DNA from: CAVQYV01 sp963718295 [NCBI: uncultured Methylomirabilota bacterium]
Lineage (GTDB): Bacteria > Methylomirabilota > Methylomirabilia > CAVQYV01
Assembly: GCA_963718295.1 (NCBI GenBank)
Contig: CAVQYV010000006.1
Coordinates: 248,001 to 312,000, forward strand
Direction of reading: 5' to 3'
DNA length: 64,000 nucleotides
Shown: in pieces, positions 38,819 through 49,060 of the stretch
Numbering within the stretch: the first letter of the stretch is position 1
How the letters are laid out: each line of letters begins with the position of its first letter
The notes under the pieces: model-generated
The model's input: only the letters and a program-made list of their open reading frames with translations
The model's database searches: none
Told to the model about the DNA's origin: nothing
Position numbers and translations under genes: made by a program

Positions 38819-40906
38819 ATGAGAGAAATCGTGAGGATTTCCCTGTTGCTTTGTGTCGCGGCCGTGCTTCTTGCCGGGTGCGCTGGGATGGGGCCAGCGA
38901 CCGTCGCCCGCGACCGATTCGACTACACCGCCAGCACCGAGCCTGCGGCCGCCCAGATTCAATCGCCAGAGGCACAGCCGCCAGAGACGCACTACCAGGC
39001 CGCTCGGGCCGCCCTCATGGGGGGCCACATGGCCAAGGCCGACCTCGAGGTGAAGCTCGCCCTCCAGGACGACCCGCTCGATGCCCCATCGCACTTTCTG
39101 CTTGGCTGTCTGCTCGAGCGGGAGGGTGAGAACGACCAGGCGACCGTGGGGTTTCAGCGGACGTTGGCGCTCGATCCAACCAACGCCGAGGCGCTCTTCA
39201 ACCTGGGGACTATGCTGCTGCGGCGGGGAGAGGCGGTCCCGGCCTGCCGCCTGCTCGAGAACGCCGTATTGATCCGCCCTGATCACGTCCCGTCTTACAA
39301 CAATCTCGCCAAGGCTTACTTCCTGGCCGGGCTCCCAGAGTTGGCCGTCGCCGCCTACGAGGAGGCGTTGCGTCGGGACCCGTCGAATGCCATCGCGCTC
39401 AAGAACCTCCTCCTCATGGCCGAGGCCGCCGGCATCCACGATGCGGCCGCCACGTACCGGCGACGTCTCGAGGCGCTCGGGCCGGGCCGGGCCGCAAAGC
39501 CTACCACCGACGCGGGAGAGCCGATCACGCTGCTCCCCACCTGGCCGTTCGCCACCGCAGCGGTCGGCTCACCCTCGCCGACCCCGTTGCCGGTCATCCA
39601 TGTCCCGGAGCCACAGGCCCCCCCGGAGACGGAGGCCAACGCCCTCCGAGAGCTCCTCAGTGACCTGCCCCACGTGACGGTCGAGCGGCGCGGCGGCCGG
39701 CTCACCCTGACCGGCTGGACCAGCGGCCCGAAGGAGAAGGAGATGCTGGGCCGGATCCTCGCCGAACGGCCGGATGTCCTCAACCTGACGAGCGACGACA
39801 CCAGGGACCCCCAGCGCATGATCGAGATCGACGCCGTCCTTTTCATCATAAATGGGCTGGACCAGCAGAGCTTGGGGTTCAACTTTCTGCAATTGATCAA
39901 TCTCAACTTCAACTACTTCGCTTCCGACCACATGCGCAATGGGACCGGCTATGCCGCGCCGCTAGCCGTGACCGGGCTCGTGAGCCAAGCCTTCCAATGG
40001 GGCTGGATCTTCGCTGCGGTCGCTTCCTATAGCGTCAACATCGCGAACGCGTCGCAGGAGCGGGTGGCGGTCCTCGCCCGGCCGCACCTGACCGCGTTGA
40101 GCGGGACTCCCGCCAAGTTCCTCGCCGGCGGCGAGCTCGTTTACCAGGTGTCCGGGAATATCAGCGGGGACATCAAACCCTACCCGTTCGGGACGACGCT
40201 CATGGTCACTCCGACTCTGCTGCGCACGCCGGCCGAGGACGGCACCCCCCGCGTCCACATGGTAGTCGAGGCGGGTCGTACCAGTGTTCTCTCGCTCCTC
40301 GATCAGAAACCGAACCAACCGACGAATTTCACGAAGGTCACGGTCGCCAGTGAGGCGGTCCTCAGCCTCGACCAGACCTTGATCCTGAGCGGTCTCAGCC
40401 AGCGGGAGAGCCGCACCGGGCGCTCTGGGGTTCCGATCCTCATGGACATCCCGATCCTCAAGTATCTCTTTTCGACCACGACAACCATCCACGCCGATTC
40501 CGCGGTGATCATCCTCCTGACGCCCCGCGATCCGGCCTTCCGGGACGAGCGGAACGAAAAGGCCCTCGCGGAGTTCGTCGAAAAGCGCCGCGCCTTCCTC
40601 CAGGCGAGGCAAGGCACCGAGGAGGATATGCGGCGTTTCCGCGAACGCTACCCCGACTGGGACCAGATCCCGCCCAACCGCTTCGCCTCACACTTCTTCC
40701 TGTTGCAGAACAGCGAACTCTACCGCGCCGCGAGCGGGCAGGACCTCATTAGCGAGGACCTCGACCTCGAGCTCCTGGGCCCGAAGTCGAACAAGAAGAA
40801 GAACTCCGAAAAGAACTCCGTAATAGCGCAAGCTTCAGACCCTTCTCGCGTGCTGGCGAATAGCGAGAGCACTCGCCACGTTCGCCGCAAGCACATGGTT
40901 CTTTGA
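38819..40906 (+). CDS. TPR-secretin fusion lipoprotein
   Basis: The protein begins with a lipoprotein signal (AAVLLAGC, Cys21). Residues about 50-230 form tetratricopeptide repeats (ALDPTNAEALFNLGTMLLRR, PDHVPSYNNLAKAYFLAGLP). A short BON/secretin-N-like segment follows (LPHVTVERRGGRLTLTGW, about 280-330), then a secretin core (about 350-600) with VAVLARPHLTALSGTPAKFL, GTTLMVTPTLL and SGVPILMDIPILKYLF, the usual end of the pore domain. Secretins build outer-membrane rings for type II secretion or pili. No other secretion genes are near, so its partner system is unknown. ATG 38819 follows AAAGGAGTC. Length is 695 and the gene is unbroken. Confidence 0.8.
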   Translation: MREIVRISLLLCVAAVLLAGCAGMGPATVARDRFDYTASTEPAAAQIQSPEAQPPETHYQAARAALMGGHMAKADLEVKLALQDDPLDAPSHFLLGCLLEREGENDQATVGFQRTLALDPTNAEALFNLGTMLLRRGEAVPACRLLENAVLIRPDHVPSYNNLAKAYFLAGLPELAVAAYEEALRRDPSNAIALKNLLLMAEAAGIHDAAATYRRRLEALGPGRAAKPTTDAGEPITLLPTWPFATAAVGSPSPTPLPVIHVPEPQAPPETEANALRELLSDLPHVTVERRGGRLTLTGWTSGPKEKEMLGRILAERPDVLNLTSDDTRDPQRMIEIDAVLFIINGLDQQSLGFNFLQLINLNFNYFASDHMRNGTGYAAPLAVTGLVSQAFQWGWIFAAVASYSVNIANASQERVAVLARPHLTALSGTPAKFLAGGELVYQVSGNISGDIKPYPFGTTLMVTPTLLRTPAEDGTPRVHMVVEAGRTSVLSLLDQKPNQPTNFTKVTVASEAVLSLDQTLILSGLSQRESRTGRSGVPILMDIPILKYLFSTTTTIHADSAVIILLTPRDPAFRDERNEKALAEFVEKRRAFLQARQGTEEDMRRFRERYPDWDQIPPNRFASHFFLLQNSELYRAASGQDLISEDLDLELLGPKSNKKKNSEKNSVIAQASDPSRVLANSESTRHVRRKHMVL

Positions 40907-41239
40907 TATGTAAGGAAGGAGCTCCGGTGGTGACGATCCCTGCGAGATAGCGGCGAGCAGGAACGGATCAGGGGATAGGCAGCGGCGAGTGACCAGTTCT
41001 GCCGCGTCGTCTTGCGAAACGCAGGCCTCCTCCCAGGGACTCACTCTTTGCCTTACGCGAAGGCATTCTCGGGTCGTTCAAAGGGCGGGCGTACCGATGG
41101 GGGCGAGACGACCGAGACCATTTCCCTGGACAGCAAGTTCCGACTGGGGAAGAAGGCAGGCAGGGGGGATATTGAAACGAAATCAAGACATTGTGGGGAC
41201 GTGTGGATAGAAAACGGCGAAAGAAAGGAGGAGGACAGT
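40907..41239 (+). other. 333-base gap before SHOCT lipoprotein
   Basis: No supported gene. It contains GGCGAGTGACCAGTTCTG at about 40985, one of the short-word repeat variants found elsewhere in the window. An open frame continuous with the downstream lipoprotein gene is present, but it lacks a start with a ribosome-binding site. I saw no hairpin with a T-run. Confidence 0.5.
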
Positions 41240-41473
41240 ATGAAATCTCTACGAATCCACGTTGCAGCCCTCATGGTAACCCTCATGATAATAGTGATGG
41301 GATCGGCTCTTGTGGGATGCGGAGGAGGAGGGACTGAGATCAAACAGTCCACCAGCTCCACGACGCTGGGGCAGGAATTACAGGATCTGGACTCGGCTTA
41401 TCAGCAGGGATTGATCACGGAAAAAGAATACAAGGATGCGAAACAGAAGCTGATCCGGCAGAGAACACAGTAG
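41240..41473 (+). CDS. Small SHOCT-domain lipoprotein
   Basis: A 77-residue protein with a lipoprotein signal (IVMGSALVGCGGGG) and a C-terminal SHOCT-like helix hairpin, LGQELQDLDSAYQQGLITEK followed by EYKDAKQKLI. SHOCT segments occur at the ends of many bacterial proteins and may help oligomerise. GGAGGAGGACAGT precedes ATG 41240. Function is unknown. Confidence 0.75.
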   Translation: MKSLRIHVAALMVTLMIIVMGSALVGCGGGGTEIKQSTSSTTLGQELQDLDSAYQQGLITEKEYKDAKQKLIRQRTQ

Positions 41474-41672
41474 GGCAGACAGCTACACAATCCACACGAT
41501 CCCCACATTCAAACCCCCGGCCTCGACCTGGAGCCGGCCTTCTGTGGAGCAACCATGGCGGTGTTCTCCTTCCTTTGGGGCTCTGATGAGACCCCGTTTA
41601 CGGGTTTTGGGTTTTAGGAAGGGTACACCGCCTTTCCCGTTTTTACACGCTTTTTGAGGATAGCTCACACGA

Positions 41673-42643
41673 TCATGTCGGTGCGCCGCTGCGGCCAAAG
41701 GCTTCGTCGATGATCGCCTGCAGCCGCTTGAGGGTTTCCGGACTGGGTGAAGTGAAGTCCATCATCTCGTAAACTGCCCCCAGGAACTCATACTTGCTTT
41801 CGCCGAAGCGGTGATAGGGAAGCAGTTCGTATTCAACCACGTTCTTGTAGGGTTTGATGAACTCCAATGTTGCCCGAATGTGTTCTTCATCATCGTTGAC
41901 ACCCGGGATGAGCGGAGTGCGGGCGATGAACTGTTTTATCGGGAAATGTCTCGTAGGCTCGTTTGAGGTTGGCACGGATGCGCGTGTTGTCTGCCCCGCA
42001 CCACTTCTTGTGACGCTCCGGATCGGTCAGCTTGATGTCGTGGAGCACGGTGTCGACATGAGGCAGGACCTTTGCCATGAAATCCCATGGTACATTGCTC
42101 GCCGTTTCGATTGCCGTGTTGATTCCGCGCTCGATGGGCTCCGGCCAGCAGCGCCGCCAGAAAATCAGCCTGAAGCTGGCACTCGCCGCCGCTCACCGTC
42201 ATGCCGCCTCCGGATTCGCGGTAGAAGGTGCTGTCCTGCTCTACCTCGTCGAGTACCTGGTCTACCGTCATCTCCTGTCCAAACAGATAGAGCGCATTGG
42301 TCGGGCAGACGGGAACGCACTTGCCGCAGTTCGTGCACAGGTCCCAGTTGATCCGCACCTTGTCGTCTGGCCTGTCGCCTGAACCGACCACATAGATGGC
42401 TGATTCCGGGCAGACATTCTTCAGGCAGAACCCGCACTGCTTTTCACCAATGCACTTGCCGGGGTTATATGCAAGTTCCGGCTTTGGGTGGATGCTCTCG
42501 GGATTGGAGCACCATTTGCAGCGAAGAGAGCATGCCTTGAGAAAAACGGTCGTCCGGATACCGGGGCCGTCGTGGGTGCAAAAATGCTGGATGTTCAGGA
42601 CCAGCCCTGTCGGAGTTTTTGTGTTCACTTGCTTATTCTCCAT
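41673..42643 (-). CDS. Glycyl radical enzyme activase (radical SAM), two frameshifts
   Basis: Installs the glycyl radical on a partner enzyme using S-adenosylmethionine. The radical SAM cluster motif ACSLRCKWCSNP (CxxxCxxC) follows HDGPGIRTTVFLK. Two extra ferredoxin-type clusters are seen (CGFCLKNVCP, CTNCGKCVPVCP), as in activases of decarboxylase and lyase GREs rather than of plain pyruvate formate-lyase. GGGMTVSGGECQ follows. The frame shifts near 42140 and again near 41940. Joining gives about 320 residues ending with PYKNVVEYELLPYHRFGESK. ATG 42643 has GAGGAGAAG upstream. It should serve the GRE at 53-55.6 kb and once served the two gutted GREs. Confidence 0.88.
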
Positions 42644-42655
42644 GCCTTCTCCTCC

Positions 42656-43814
42656 TCAATCTCCAAGAGAGATGCCAAGCGATCGCGCAATCTGAACGAA
42701 CTCGCTCTCCGCCGGTACGGTCCTGAATTTGTTGATGGCCTCGTTCATGGGCACGAACTTCAGGTCCGGCGGCTGGAAGACCACCATGACCCCGCTCTGA
42801 TTGTTGTTCAGGGCGCGCACCGCGCCGGCGCCGTACCCCAACCCCAGCTGGCGATCGACAACAGTCGGTGTCCCTCCTCTGGCCAACTGGCCCAGGACGA
42901 GCGGGTAGGTCTCCTGGTCGGTTAACCGCTGGATTGCAAGGGCTACTTCTGCGGCAACCTGGCCGGATCGTTCAATGACATGAAAACCTTCGCTCCCTGT
43001 AGCTCCGGGAGAAAGTGCGGCTTTCATTTTCGGATCCGAGGTCCTGAAAGGCTGCATCAGCGCCGGCCAACGGTTTCGCGCCTTCGGCCACCACCACCAG
43101 TCCGAACGTTTGCCCCGCCTTCGCCTTCTCCCGCAACTTGGCCGCCACCGTGCGGAGGTCATAAGGAATCTCCGGTATGAGCACGGCATCTGCGCACACG
43201 GCCATCCCGGCTTGCAGCGCCAGCCAGCCGGAGTGCTCCCCCAGTACTTCTACCACGCCAATTCTCCGGGCAGACTGGGCTGCCTGCCGACACCGTTCAA
43301 GCATCTCAGCGACGAAGCTCAGCGCACTGTTGAACCCAAAGGACAGCGCCGTGGCCGCCACATCATTTTCGACGGACTTTGGGATGCAGACCGTTTTAAG
43401 TCCTTTCCGGCTGAGCTTCCAGAGGATGCTGAGCGCTCTGGAGCCGACGACGGAGATGACCCCATCGATCTTCTCCTTCTCGATCCTCCCAAGAAGCTCA
43501 TCGGACCGGTCCACCTCCTCGACCATGTTATCCGCGTTGATGGTGCGGACGTGAAAGGGGTCGCTCTGGGCCGCGGTACCCAGGATGCAACCCGTGGCGC
43601 CGGTGAGGTTCTCTACAATGGCCGGAGTGAGCGTCATCACCCCGCCATCGGGATAACGGTCAGGGAAGAGCAGCCCTTCAAATCCATCGCGTATGCCCAC
43701 GACTTCCCAGCCCAGTTTACTCGCTGCCAGGACCGCGCCTGTGATGACGGCGTTAAGCCCGGGGACATAGCCCCCGCCAAAATTGATTGCAATGCGTTTT
43801 ATTTGCGTTTTCAT
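42656..43814 (-). CDS. Phosphofructokinase-like protein with altered active-site motifs, one frameshift
   Basis: The protein resembles phosphofructokinases along its length: INFGGGYVPGLNAVI, VVGIRDGFEGLL, RRIGVVEVLGEHSGWLAL and LGQLARGGTPTVVDRQLG. Two catalytic motifs deviate. The nucleotide loop usually reading GGDGS is VVGSRA here, and the TIDND segment with the catalytic Asp is SVENDV. So ATP or pyrophosphate use, or even sugar-phosphate kinase activity, is uncertain. One frameshift lies near 43035, joining FQDLGS to KMKAALSPGATGSEGF. AAGGAGTTCAATC precedes ATG 43814. It lies 13 bases upstream of the activase. Confidence 0.75.
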
Positions 43815-43935
43815 GATTGAACTCCTTTAAGACCAGCATATCAAAAACACAGCTCAGACATCCCAGACCAGCTTGAAACTCGGATCTCTCTTAAGCCTAT
43901 GGTCTGAGCTCCATCGTCTAATGTCTGAATTTGTA

Positions 43936-44757
43936 CTAATGCTTGCCGCCGGCTTTCATCGATTCCATTCTGTTCCGCACCACTGCCCGCAGGTCCTCTC
44001 CGAACCCTGTGAGCAACCCTCCGTCTACGGCCAGCATCTGACCGGTGATCATAGCGGCGCGATCACTGGCGAGGAAGCTCACGGCTTCACCGATCTCCTC
44101 GATCGTGGTGAAACGTCCCAGAGGAATCAGCCTCTTGATCGTCATCTCCCTGTACTCAGGCGTGGTCGATGCTTCCATCAGCGGCGTTTGAACACCGCCG
44201 GGGCAGACCGTGTTGACCGTGATATTAGAATCCGCCAGCTCCCAGGCAAGGTGTTGGTTCAGGCCTGCCACGCCGTGTTTGGAGACCGTGTATTCAAGAC
44301 TTCCGAAAAAGGTCATTCTGATCGATGCGGTGGAGCCGATGTTCACGATGCGGCCCTTGCCTCTGCTTCATCATCTGCGGAATGACCGCCTGACAGCAGA
44401 GAAAGACGCCTTTCAAGTTAACGCCGAACACCCGGTCCCACTGCTCCTCCGAAAGGTCCTTGGTCAGGCACGGAGTGCCTTCGATTCCGGCATTGTTCAC
44501 CAGGATGTCGATGGCACCGAACTGCTTGATGGTCTCGGCAACCATCGCGGTCACGTCTGCCTTTTTGCTGACGTCAGCTCCGACGGCGATGGCCTTTCCG
44601 CCCATGGATACGATCTTTTTGACTACACCCTCGCAGTCCTTTGCCTTTCTGAATTAACGACTATGTTTGCGCCTTCACGGGCGAGAACGAGGGCAATCCC
44701 CTCACCGATTCCCCTTGCTGACCCTGTCACAATTGCTGTTTTACCTTTAAGTTCCAT
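43936..44757 (-). CDS. Short-chain dehydrogenase/reductase, two frameshifts
   Basis: NAD(P)-dependent oxidoreductase of the classical SDR type. The cofactor motif TGSARGIGEG is at the N-terminus, NNAG lies in ILVNNAGIEG, and the catalytic Ser, Tyr and Lys appear in GSTASIRMTFFGSLEYTVSK. The end VDGGLLTGFG is also typical. AAAGGAGCAAATC precedes ATG 44757. Frame changes occur near 44620 and 44340. The joined protein is about 273 residues. The substrate is probably a hydroxy or oxo compound from the GRE pathway, inferred from position only. Confidence 0.85.
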
Positions 44758-44782
44758 GATTTGCTCCTTTAGTTCTTTGGCA

Positions 44783-44989
44783 TCACATAGGCAGCGTAAG
44801 TCTAAAACGCCCGCATGATTCCTCCGTTCTGGCGATAATCTCGGCCTGCTGCATCGGCGAGAGCTCCACGAAGTACGCCGTATAACCGGTGATGCGCACA
44901 ATCAGGTTCCGATACTTCTCAGGATCCTTTTGTGCCGCCAGCAGCTTCTCCTTGTTGAGAATAAAAGATAGAATATGCCAGTGTTTCAA
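44783..44989 (-). pseudogene. Glycyl radical enzyme, C-terminal remnant a
   Basis: The fragment reads [20 protein letters not shown] then [29 protein letters not shown] is the glycyl-radical loop with the radical Gly. It ends in [12 protein letters not shown] as GREs do. Everything upstream, about 750 residues with the catalytic Cys, is missing. The fragment begins eight bases after the stop of the dehydrogenase gene. A C-terminal radical domain alone has no known catalytic role, although small GRE-like spare parts exist (YfiD). Confidence 0.85.
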
Positions 44990-44996
44990 ATGATGA

Positions 44997-46042
44997 TCAC
45001 ACCTCGGAGAACTGGAGGACGACCTTGATGTCTTCCGAATTGCGGGCCAGGGCTTGGGCGAAGTTCTCCGGCCGCTCGCGCTTGGTGATGAGACGCCCGA
45101 GCCAGGAGCGGTCGCACGAGCCAAGGCTTCCGCGGCCTTGTACCAGTGCCGCTTGTTGGCGTTGACACTGCCGAAGACAACGTTGTTCTTGAGCACCGCC
45201 GAAGACGCGACATCCGCCGTGGGGATCTTCGGCACAGCGCCGCCATGCCCAACGCCCGTGAGGCACACGACACCGCTCGCCCCGATGACGGCAGCGACTC
45301 GGCAATGACCTGCCCGACGCCGGTGCACTCCATGATGACGTCCGGCTCAAACCCTATCTCTGCGACGCTGCAAGAGTGATAGGTCGCGCCGAGAGCGCGG
45401 ACGAGTTCGGGCTTGGGTCCCGTCTTGGTCCGGGCCAGAACGTGAACCTCCGCCCCGAGCTGTGCGGCTCAGGGCGCCCAGCAGGCCGATCGGCCCCGCC
45501 CCGGTCACGAGCACGGTTTTCGGCTCCCAAAAGGCGCGCCGGCCCACCGCAAGAACATGCTCCCAGGCCTTGGTGACAACCGTGGTGGGCTCCAGCAGCA
45601 CGCCAAGAATCCCCAGGGTAGGGTCAACCTTGATCGCGTATTCGGGCTCGATCCGCCAGCGCTCCGACATGAAACCGTCGATCTGCTTGATGCCGCGCTC
45701 GGTGTACTGGCCGTTGCGGCACATGTCCCACTCGCCCACAGCGCAATTCGGGCAGGGAACCGGATCGGGGCGGCGAACGATGCCCACCACCAGATCGCCC
45801 TTCTTGAATCCGCTCGTCGGCCCCGGGTCCAGGACGCGGCCGAGGGATTCATGGCCGAGCACGAGGCGCGTCTTGCCCGGAGGGGCCCAGCCATACTTGC
45901 CGTCTGCAATCTCGACGTCGGTGCCGCACACACCGACGGCGATGGCCTCCACGAGCACGGATCCGTTCTGGATGTCAGGCTCCGGGACATCATCAAAACG
46001 TGCAGAGCCGGCTTTCTTTGGTTCAACGGTGATGGCTTTCAT
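44997..46042 (-). CDS. Zinc-dependent glucose 1-dehydrogenase-like MDR enzyme, frameshifted
   Basis: Medium-chain dehydrogenase with the glucose-dehydrogenase pattern: [32 protein letters not shown], structural-zinc-like [34 protein letters not shown] for NAD(P), and [19 protein letters not shown] near the end. These enzymes oxidise glucose or other aldoses and polyols. The frame breaks near 45480 and again near 45120. The last part ([20 protein letters not shown]) is in a third frame. Start ATG 46042 overlaps the stop of the upstream transporter (ATGA), so transport and oxidation may be coupled. Confidence 0.82.
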
Positions 46043-46948
46043 TTGGTAGTCTCTCTCATTTGGCGATCTTCTGTTTGGATAATTTGGGCGCTAGCCGAGG
46101 CGCGGCGGGCGAACGAACGTGCCGCAAGCAACGAAAAGATCGTTTGCATTGGAACCCCGATGGCGACCATGACGATCGCGCGCTGATCGACACTGCTGAT
46201 GGCAAACAGCGGCGCGAACGCAGCCCCGAGATCGCGCGTAGACATCCCGAGGCTCAACACACTCTTTTGCCTCTGTTTCAGCCGGGGCTGAAGCAATACG
46301 AGGCGGCTGTGCAACTGAGAAAAACAGGATCTGTGTCCCAATCGCATAGGTCCCTACGGCACTGATGAATCCTTTACCGTAAACAACGACGCAAAGCAGG
46401 AGCATGAGAATCGTATCGATGCCGTCGTTTTCTTGACGAACGGTTCGACCTGGAAGCGATAGGCGCTTGTGTGCGCTGGATCGCTATCCCGATCGCCAGA
46501 GGTACCATTAAGAAGAACAGTAGGGGCTTCGCGATGGTCCAGGCATCGGCGGTAAAACCCTTGACCATCAGCGGGACCGCCAAGGGCATGTAAACCACCG
46601 TGACCACCGAGGCGAGCAGCATGAAGGCCGCTGCATAAGCCAAGTCCCGCGCGCTTTGTCCACCATCATGGGGAGAAACGGCGCACACGGCGCCATCCCC
46701 AGCAAGATCATGCCGATGGCATATGGGGAATCCAGCGGGATGACTTTCGTGAGCGAGTAGGCCAGGGCCGGACACAGGACAAAACCCCACAGCACGCTCA
46801 GCACGACGAAGCGCACATTTTGCAGCCCCCCAAGGGCTTCCCTGAGCTTGAGCCTAAGGCCCATATCCAGAAGGTTGCCCACCATGAAGATCACCAACGA
46901 GACCTTTAAAGCGAGATCCAGAATATCGAAAACTTGGTCTATTGCCAT
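46039..46948 (-). pseudogene. BASS-family transporter, frameshifted copy
   Basis: Similar along its length to the intact transporter at 48.1-49.0 kb: KVSLVIFMVGNLLDMGLRLK versus GITIVIFMVGNLLEVGLRLQ, PYAIGMILLGMAPCAPFLPM, MVKGFTADAWTIAKPLLFFL, AVGTYAIGTQILFF and a final RDLGAAFAPLFAIS. At least three frame changes (near 46660, 46460 and 46330) break it, and the segment around 46280 looks shortened. If the indels are errors it would be a sodium-coupled organic anion carrier. It overlaps the dehydrogenase start by four bases. Confidence 0.8.
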
Positions 46949-47070
46949 GGCCTTGTCCTCTTAATGGCCCTCTCACGATTGCTGTTTGCATTTGAGTTCC
47001 GTCTTATTCTCCTTTCCGTTTAAAGTTCATTTGAGCTAAGATCTCTCCGCTGTAGCTCATCCCATGTCAG

Positions 47071-47380
47071 CTATCCTCCGGAATCTGTCACAATCAACAA
47101 TTGGGCTACGACGATTTTAGGATCGTGGCTGCCGGGTAGATCATTGCACAACAGATCTCAACGCGATCTAACGGGAACGAACGATAAGCATACGGAAGGA
47201 TTGCAGGCGTGCCCGTCACCCCCGAGGTAATGCCAAGCAGATCGTCAAAGGGAATGCGCATCACATAGTGGCCGATCAGCAGAGGGTAAGGGCCAGGGCA
47301 AAGACGATCAGTGCGCCGACAACAAGAAGGATAACGCCGCTGTCTTGTACCACGCCCACAAAGGGCGTTCTGAACTCATG
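47071..47380 (-). pseudogene. AspT/YidE-type antiporter, C-terminal remnant
   Basis: Reading with one frame change gives FVGVVQDSGVILLVVGALIV, then LIGHYVMRIPFDDLLGITSG and VTGTPAILPYAYRSFPLDRV, ending AMIYPAATILKIV(V)AQLL. This resembles the last transmembrane part of aspartate:alanine-antiporter-type (AspT/YidE) proteins, with the conserved TGTPAI turn and the YPAATILKI ending. The rest of the carrier is absent. It lies in the gap between two BASS/DUF1345 gene pairs (46949-47463), which otherwise holds nothing I can identify. Confidence 0.55.
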
Positions 47381-47463
47381 TCAACCAGGGCAAGAAGGTC
47401 CGGGGAATACATCGACGTCGTGTGTCTCCTCGTGAACGCTTCATGTGCTGAAGCAACTGCGCC

Positions 47464-48138
47464 TCAATTGCCGAGGATATTAATCGCTCGTGAGGCGACG
47501 ACGACGATCGTCATAAGTGAGATCGAGCTTTCGAGCATCATCAGTATCTTCGCCCGGACGTCAGCGGCAGGGCATCGGTGGGGCTGAACGCCGTGGCCGT
47601 CGAAAATCCCAGAAACAGGTAGTCGACGAACGTCGGCTGCCAGTCGGGCGGCACCTCCTCGGAAGGTGCCCCCTCTTGCGGAAAGAGCCAATCCGGCTTT
47701 ATCCTCTCCTTGTTCTCCCGGGCCTCGGGGCCGCCGCGATCGAGCTGCCAGTACAGCAGCGCAGAATGCGAGCACGTTGGTGACCCACACCCCAATGCTC
47801 GAGGCGAGAAGCTGCAGGCCGCTGACCTCCTGCTGCTCGACGCACCATCGCACTTATCAGATTGGCCAGGTTCGCGAGGGTTCCGAGCCACCACTACCAG
47901 AAAGAAGAGCATCGTGATCGTGCGCTCCAGGCTCTCCCACCGCCCTTTGCCGGCAGTGAGCCCAGCGCCGACCATCGGCGCGAGCACCGCGACTCCCGAG
48001 GACGTAAGGAACCCAAGCCGGGAACAGGCTGATCCGCCCGGGCAATACTGCCAGCAAGCAAACTACCGCTAGTACCGCAAGTACGCCGGGCCAGCGGGGC
48101 TCGATACGGATCGGCTGGGCCGGTTTTTTCACCTGCAT
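47464..48138 (-). pseudogene. DUF1345-like membrane protein, frameshifted paralogue
   Basis: Paralogue of the gene at 17.9 kb, with the same order of segments: QPIRIEPRWPGVLAVLAVV, LTAGKGRWESLERTITMLFF, VWVTNVLAF, KPDWLFPQEGAPSEEVPPDW, YLFLGFSTATAFSPTDALPL and VVASRAINILGN. It starts at ATG 48138, inside the last codons of the BASS gene. At least three frame changes are needed to read it through (about 48000, 47860, 47570). It sits directly behind a BASS gene. A BASS and a DUF1345-like gene also occur in the sulfatase region. Confidence 0.8.
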
Positions 48139-49028
48139 GAGCGGCCTCCAGCGGTTTGCGCGGCTGCCGGCCCGCCGGCCGGAGCACCAAAGCGTTTCAG
48201 CAGCGCCGCCGCTGCGAACCCGGAGAGGATGGCTCCCAGGAAGATCGCCAGGATGCACATCGTGATCGCGCCCTGGGGCGCGCCGGCAACCGCAAATAAC
48301 GGCGCGAGGGCAGGGCCGACGTTGCGCGTGCAGATGCCGAGGGTCATCGGGGCTTTCTGTTCATAGGAAAGTCCGAAGCCAAGCAGATACGATGCGGATC
48401 CCAGCAGTGCGTAGTACAGGATCTGGGTGCCGATCGCATAGGCCCCGACCGCGCTGAAGATCTCGCCCCGGTAAAGCCAGAGCAGGACGACGCACAGGAT
48501 GAGCGTATTCAGGCCCGTCACCTTCTTGACGATGGGAGCGGCCTTCTCCGCGAACGTCTCGGCGGCGCGGCGGATCACTATTCCGATGACCAGAGGTATC
48601 GCAATGAAAAACAGGAGCGGTTTGGCGATGGTCCAGGGATCCGCAGTGAATCCCTTCGCCAACAACGGCACCATGAACGGCATCAGGACCACCGTTCCGA
48701 CAAAGGCCACCATCATGAAGGCCGACATGTAAGCCAGGCTCCCGCCTGCTTTTCTCACCATGATTGGGAGGGCTGGGGTGCACGGCGCCATTCCCAGGAA
48801 CACCAGCCCGAGGGCATACGGTTCAGCCAAAGGAATGATCTTCGTGAGCAGGACAGCCAGGGCGGGACCCAGGACAAAACACCACAGCAGCGATATCACC
48901 AGGAAGCGCACGTTACGGAGGGCCACGAGGGCTTCAGAAACCTGGAGCCTCAGTCCCACCTCCAGCAGGTTGCCGACCATGAAGATGACGATGGTTATTC
49001 CCATTATTTTTTGAAGTATTTCATCCAT
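48129..49028 (-). CDS. BASS-family (bile acid:sodium symporter-like) transporter
   Basis: Intact 299-residue membrane protein with nine or so helices. Landmarks are VIFMVGNLLEVGLRLQVSEA, GLVFLGMAPCTPALPIMVRK (crossover motif), AFVGTVVLMPFMVPLLAKG and APMTLGICTRNVGPALAPLF (second crossover, with the NVG turn). BASS carriers import organic anions with sodium. It is the only unbroken gene between 41 and 59 kb on this strand. It begins 33 bases after a GRE remnant and overlaps the next gene, so it probably heads a carrier-DUF1345 pair. Confidence 0.85.
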   Translation of the reverse strand: MDEILQKIMGITIVIFMVGNLLEVGLRLQVSEALVALRNVRFLVISLLWCFVLGPALAVLLTKIIPLAEPYALGLVFLGMAPCTPALPIMVRKAGGSLAYMSAFMMVAFVGTVVLMPFMVPLLAKGFTADPWTIAKPLLFFIAIPLVIGIVIRRAAETFAEKAAPIVKKVTGLNTLILCVVLLWLYRGEIFSAVGAYAIGTQILYYALLGSASYLLGFGLSYEQKAPMTLGICTRNVGPALAPLFAVAGAPQGAITMCILAIFLGAILSGFAAAALLKRFGAPAGGPAAAQTAGGRSCR

Positions 49029-49060
49029 ATCGGTATTATCCTTACTTATGTTTCAGCCGT

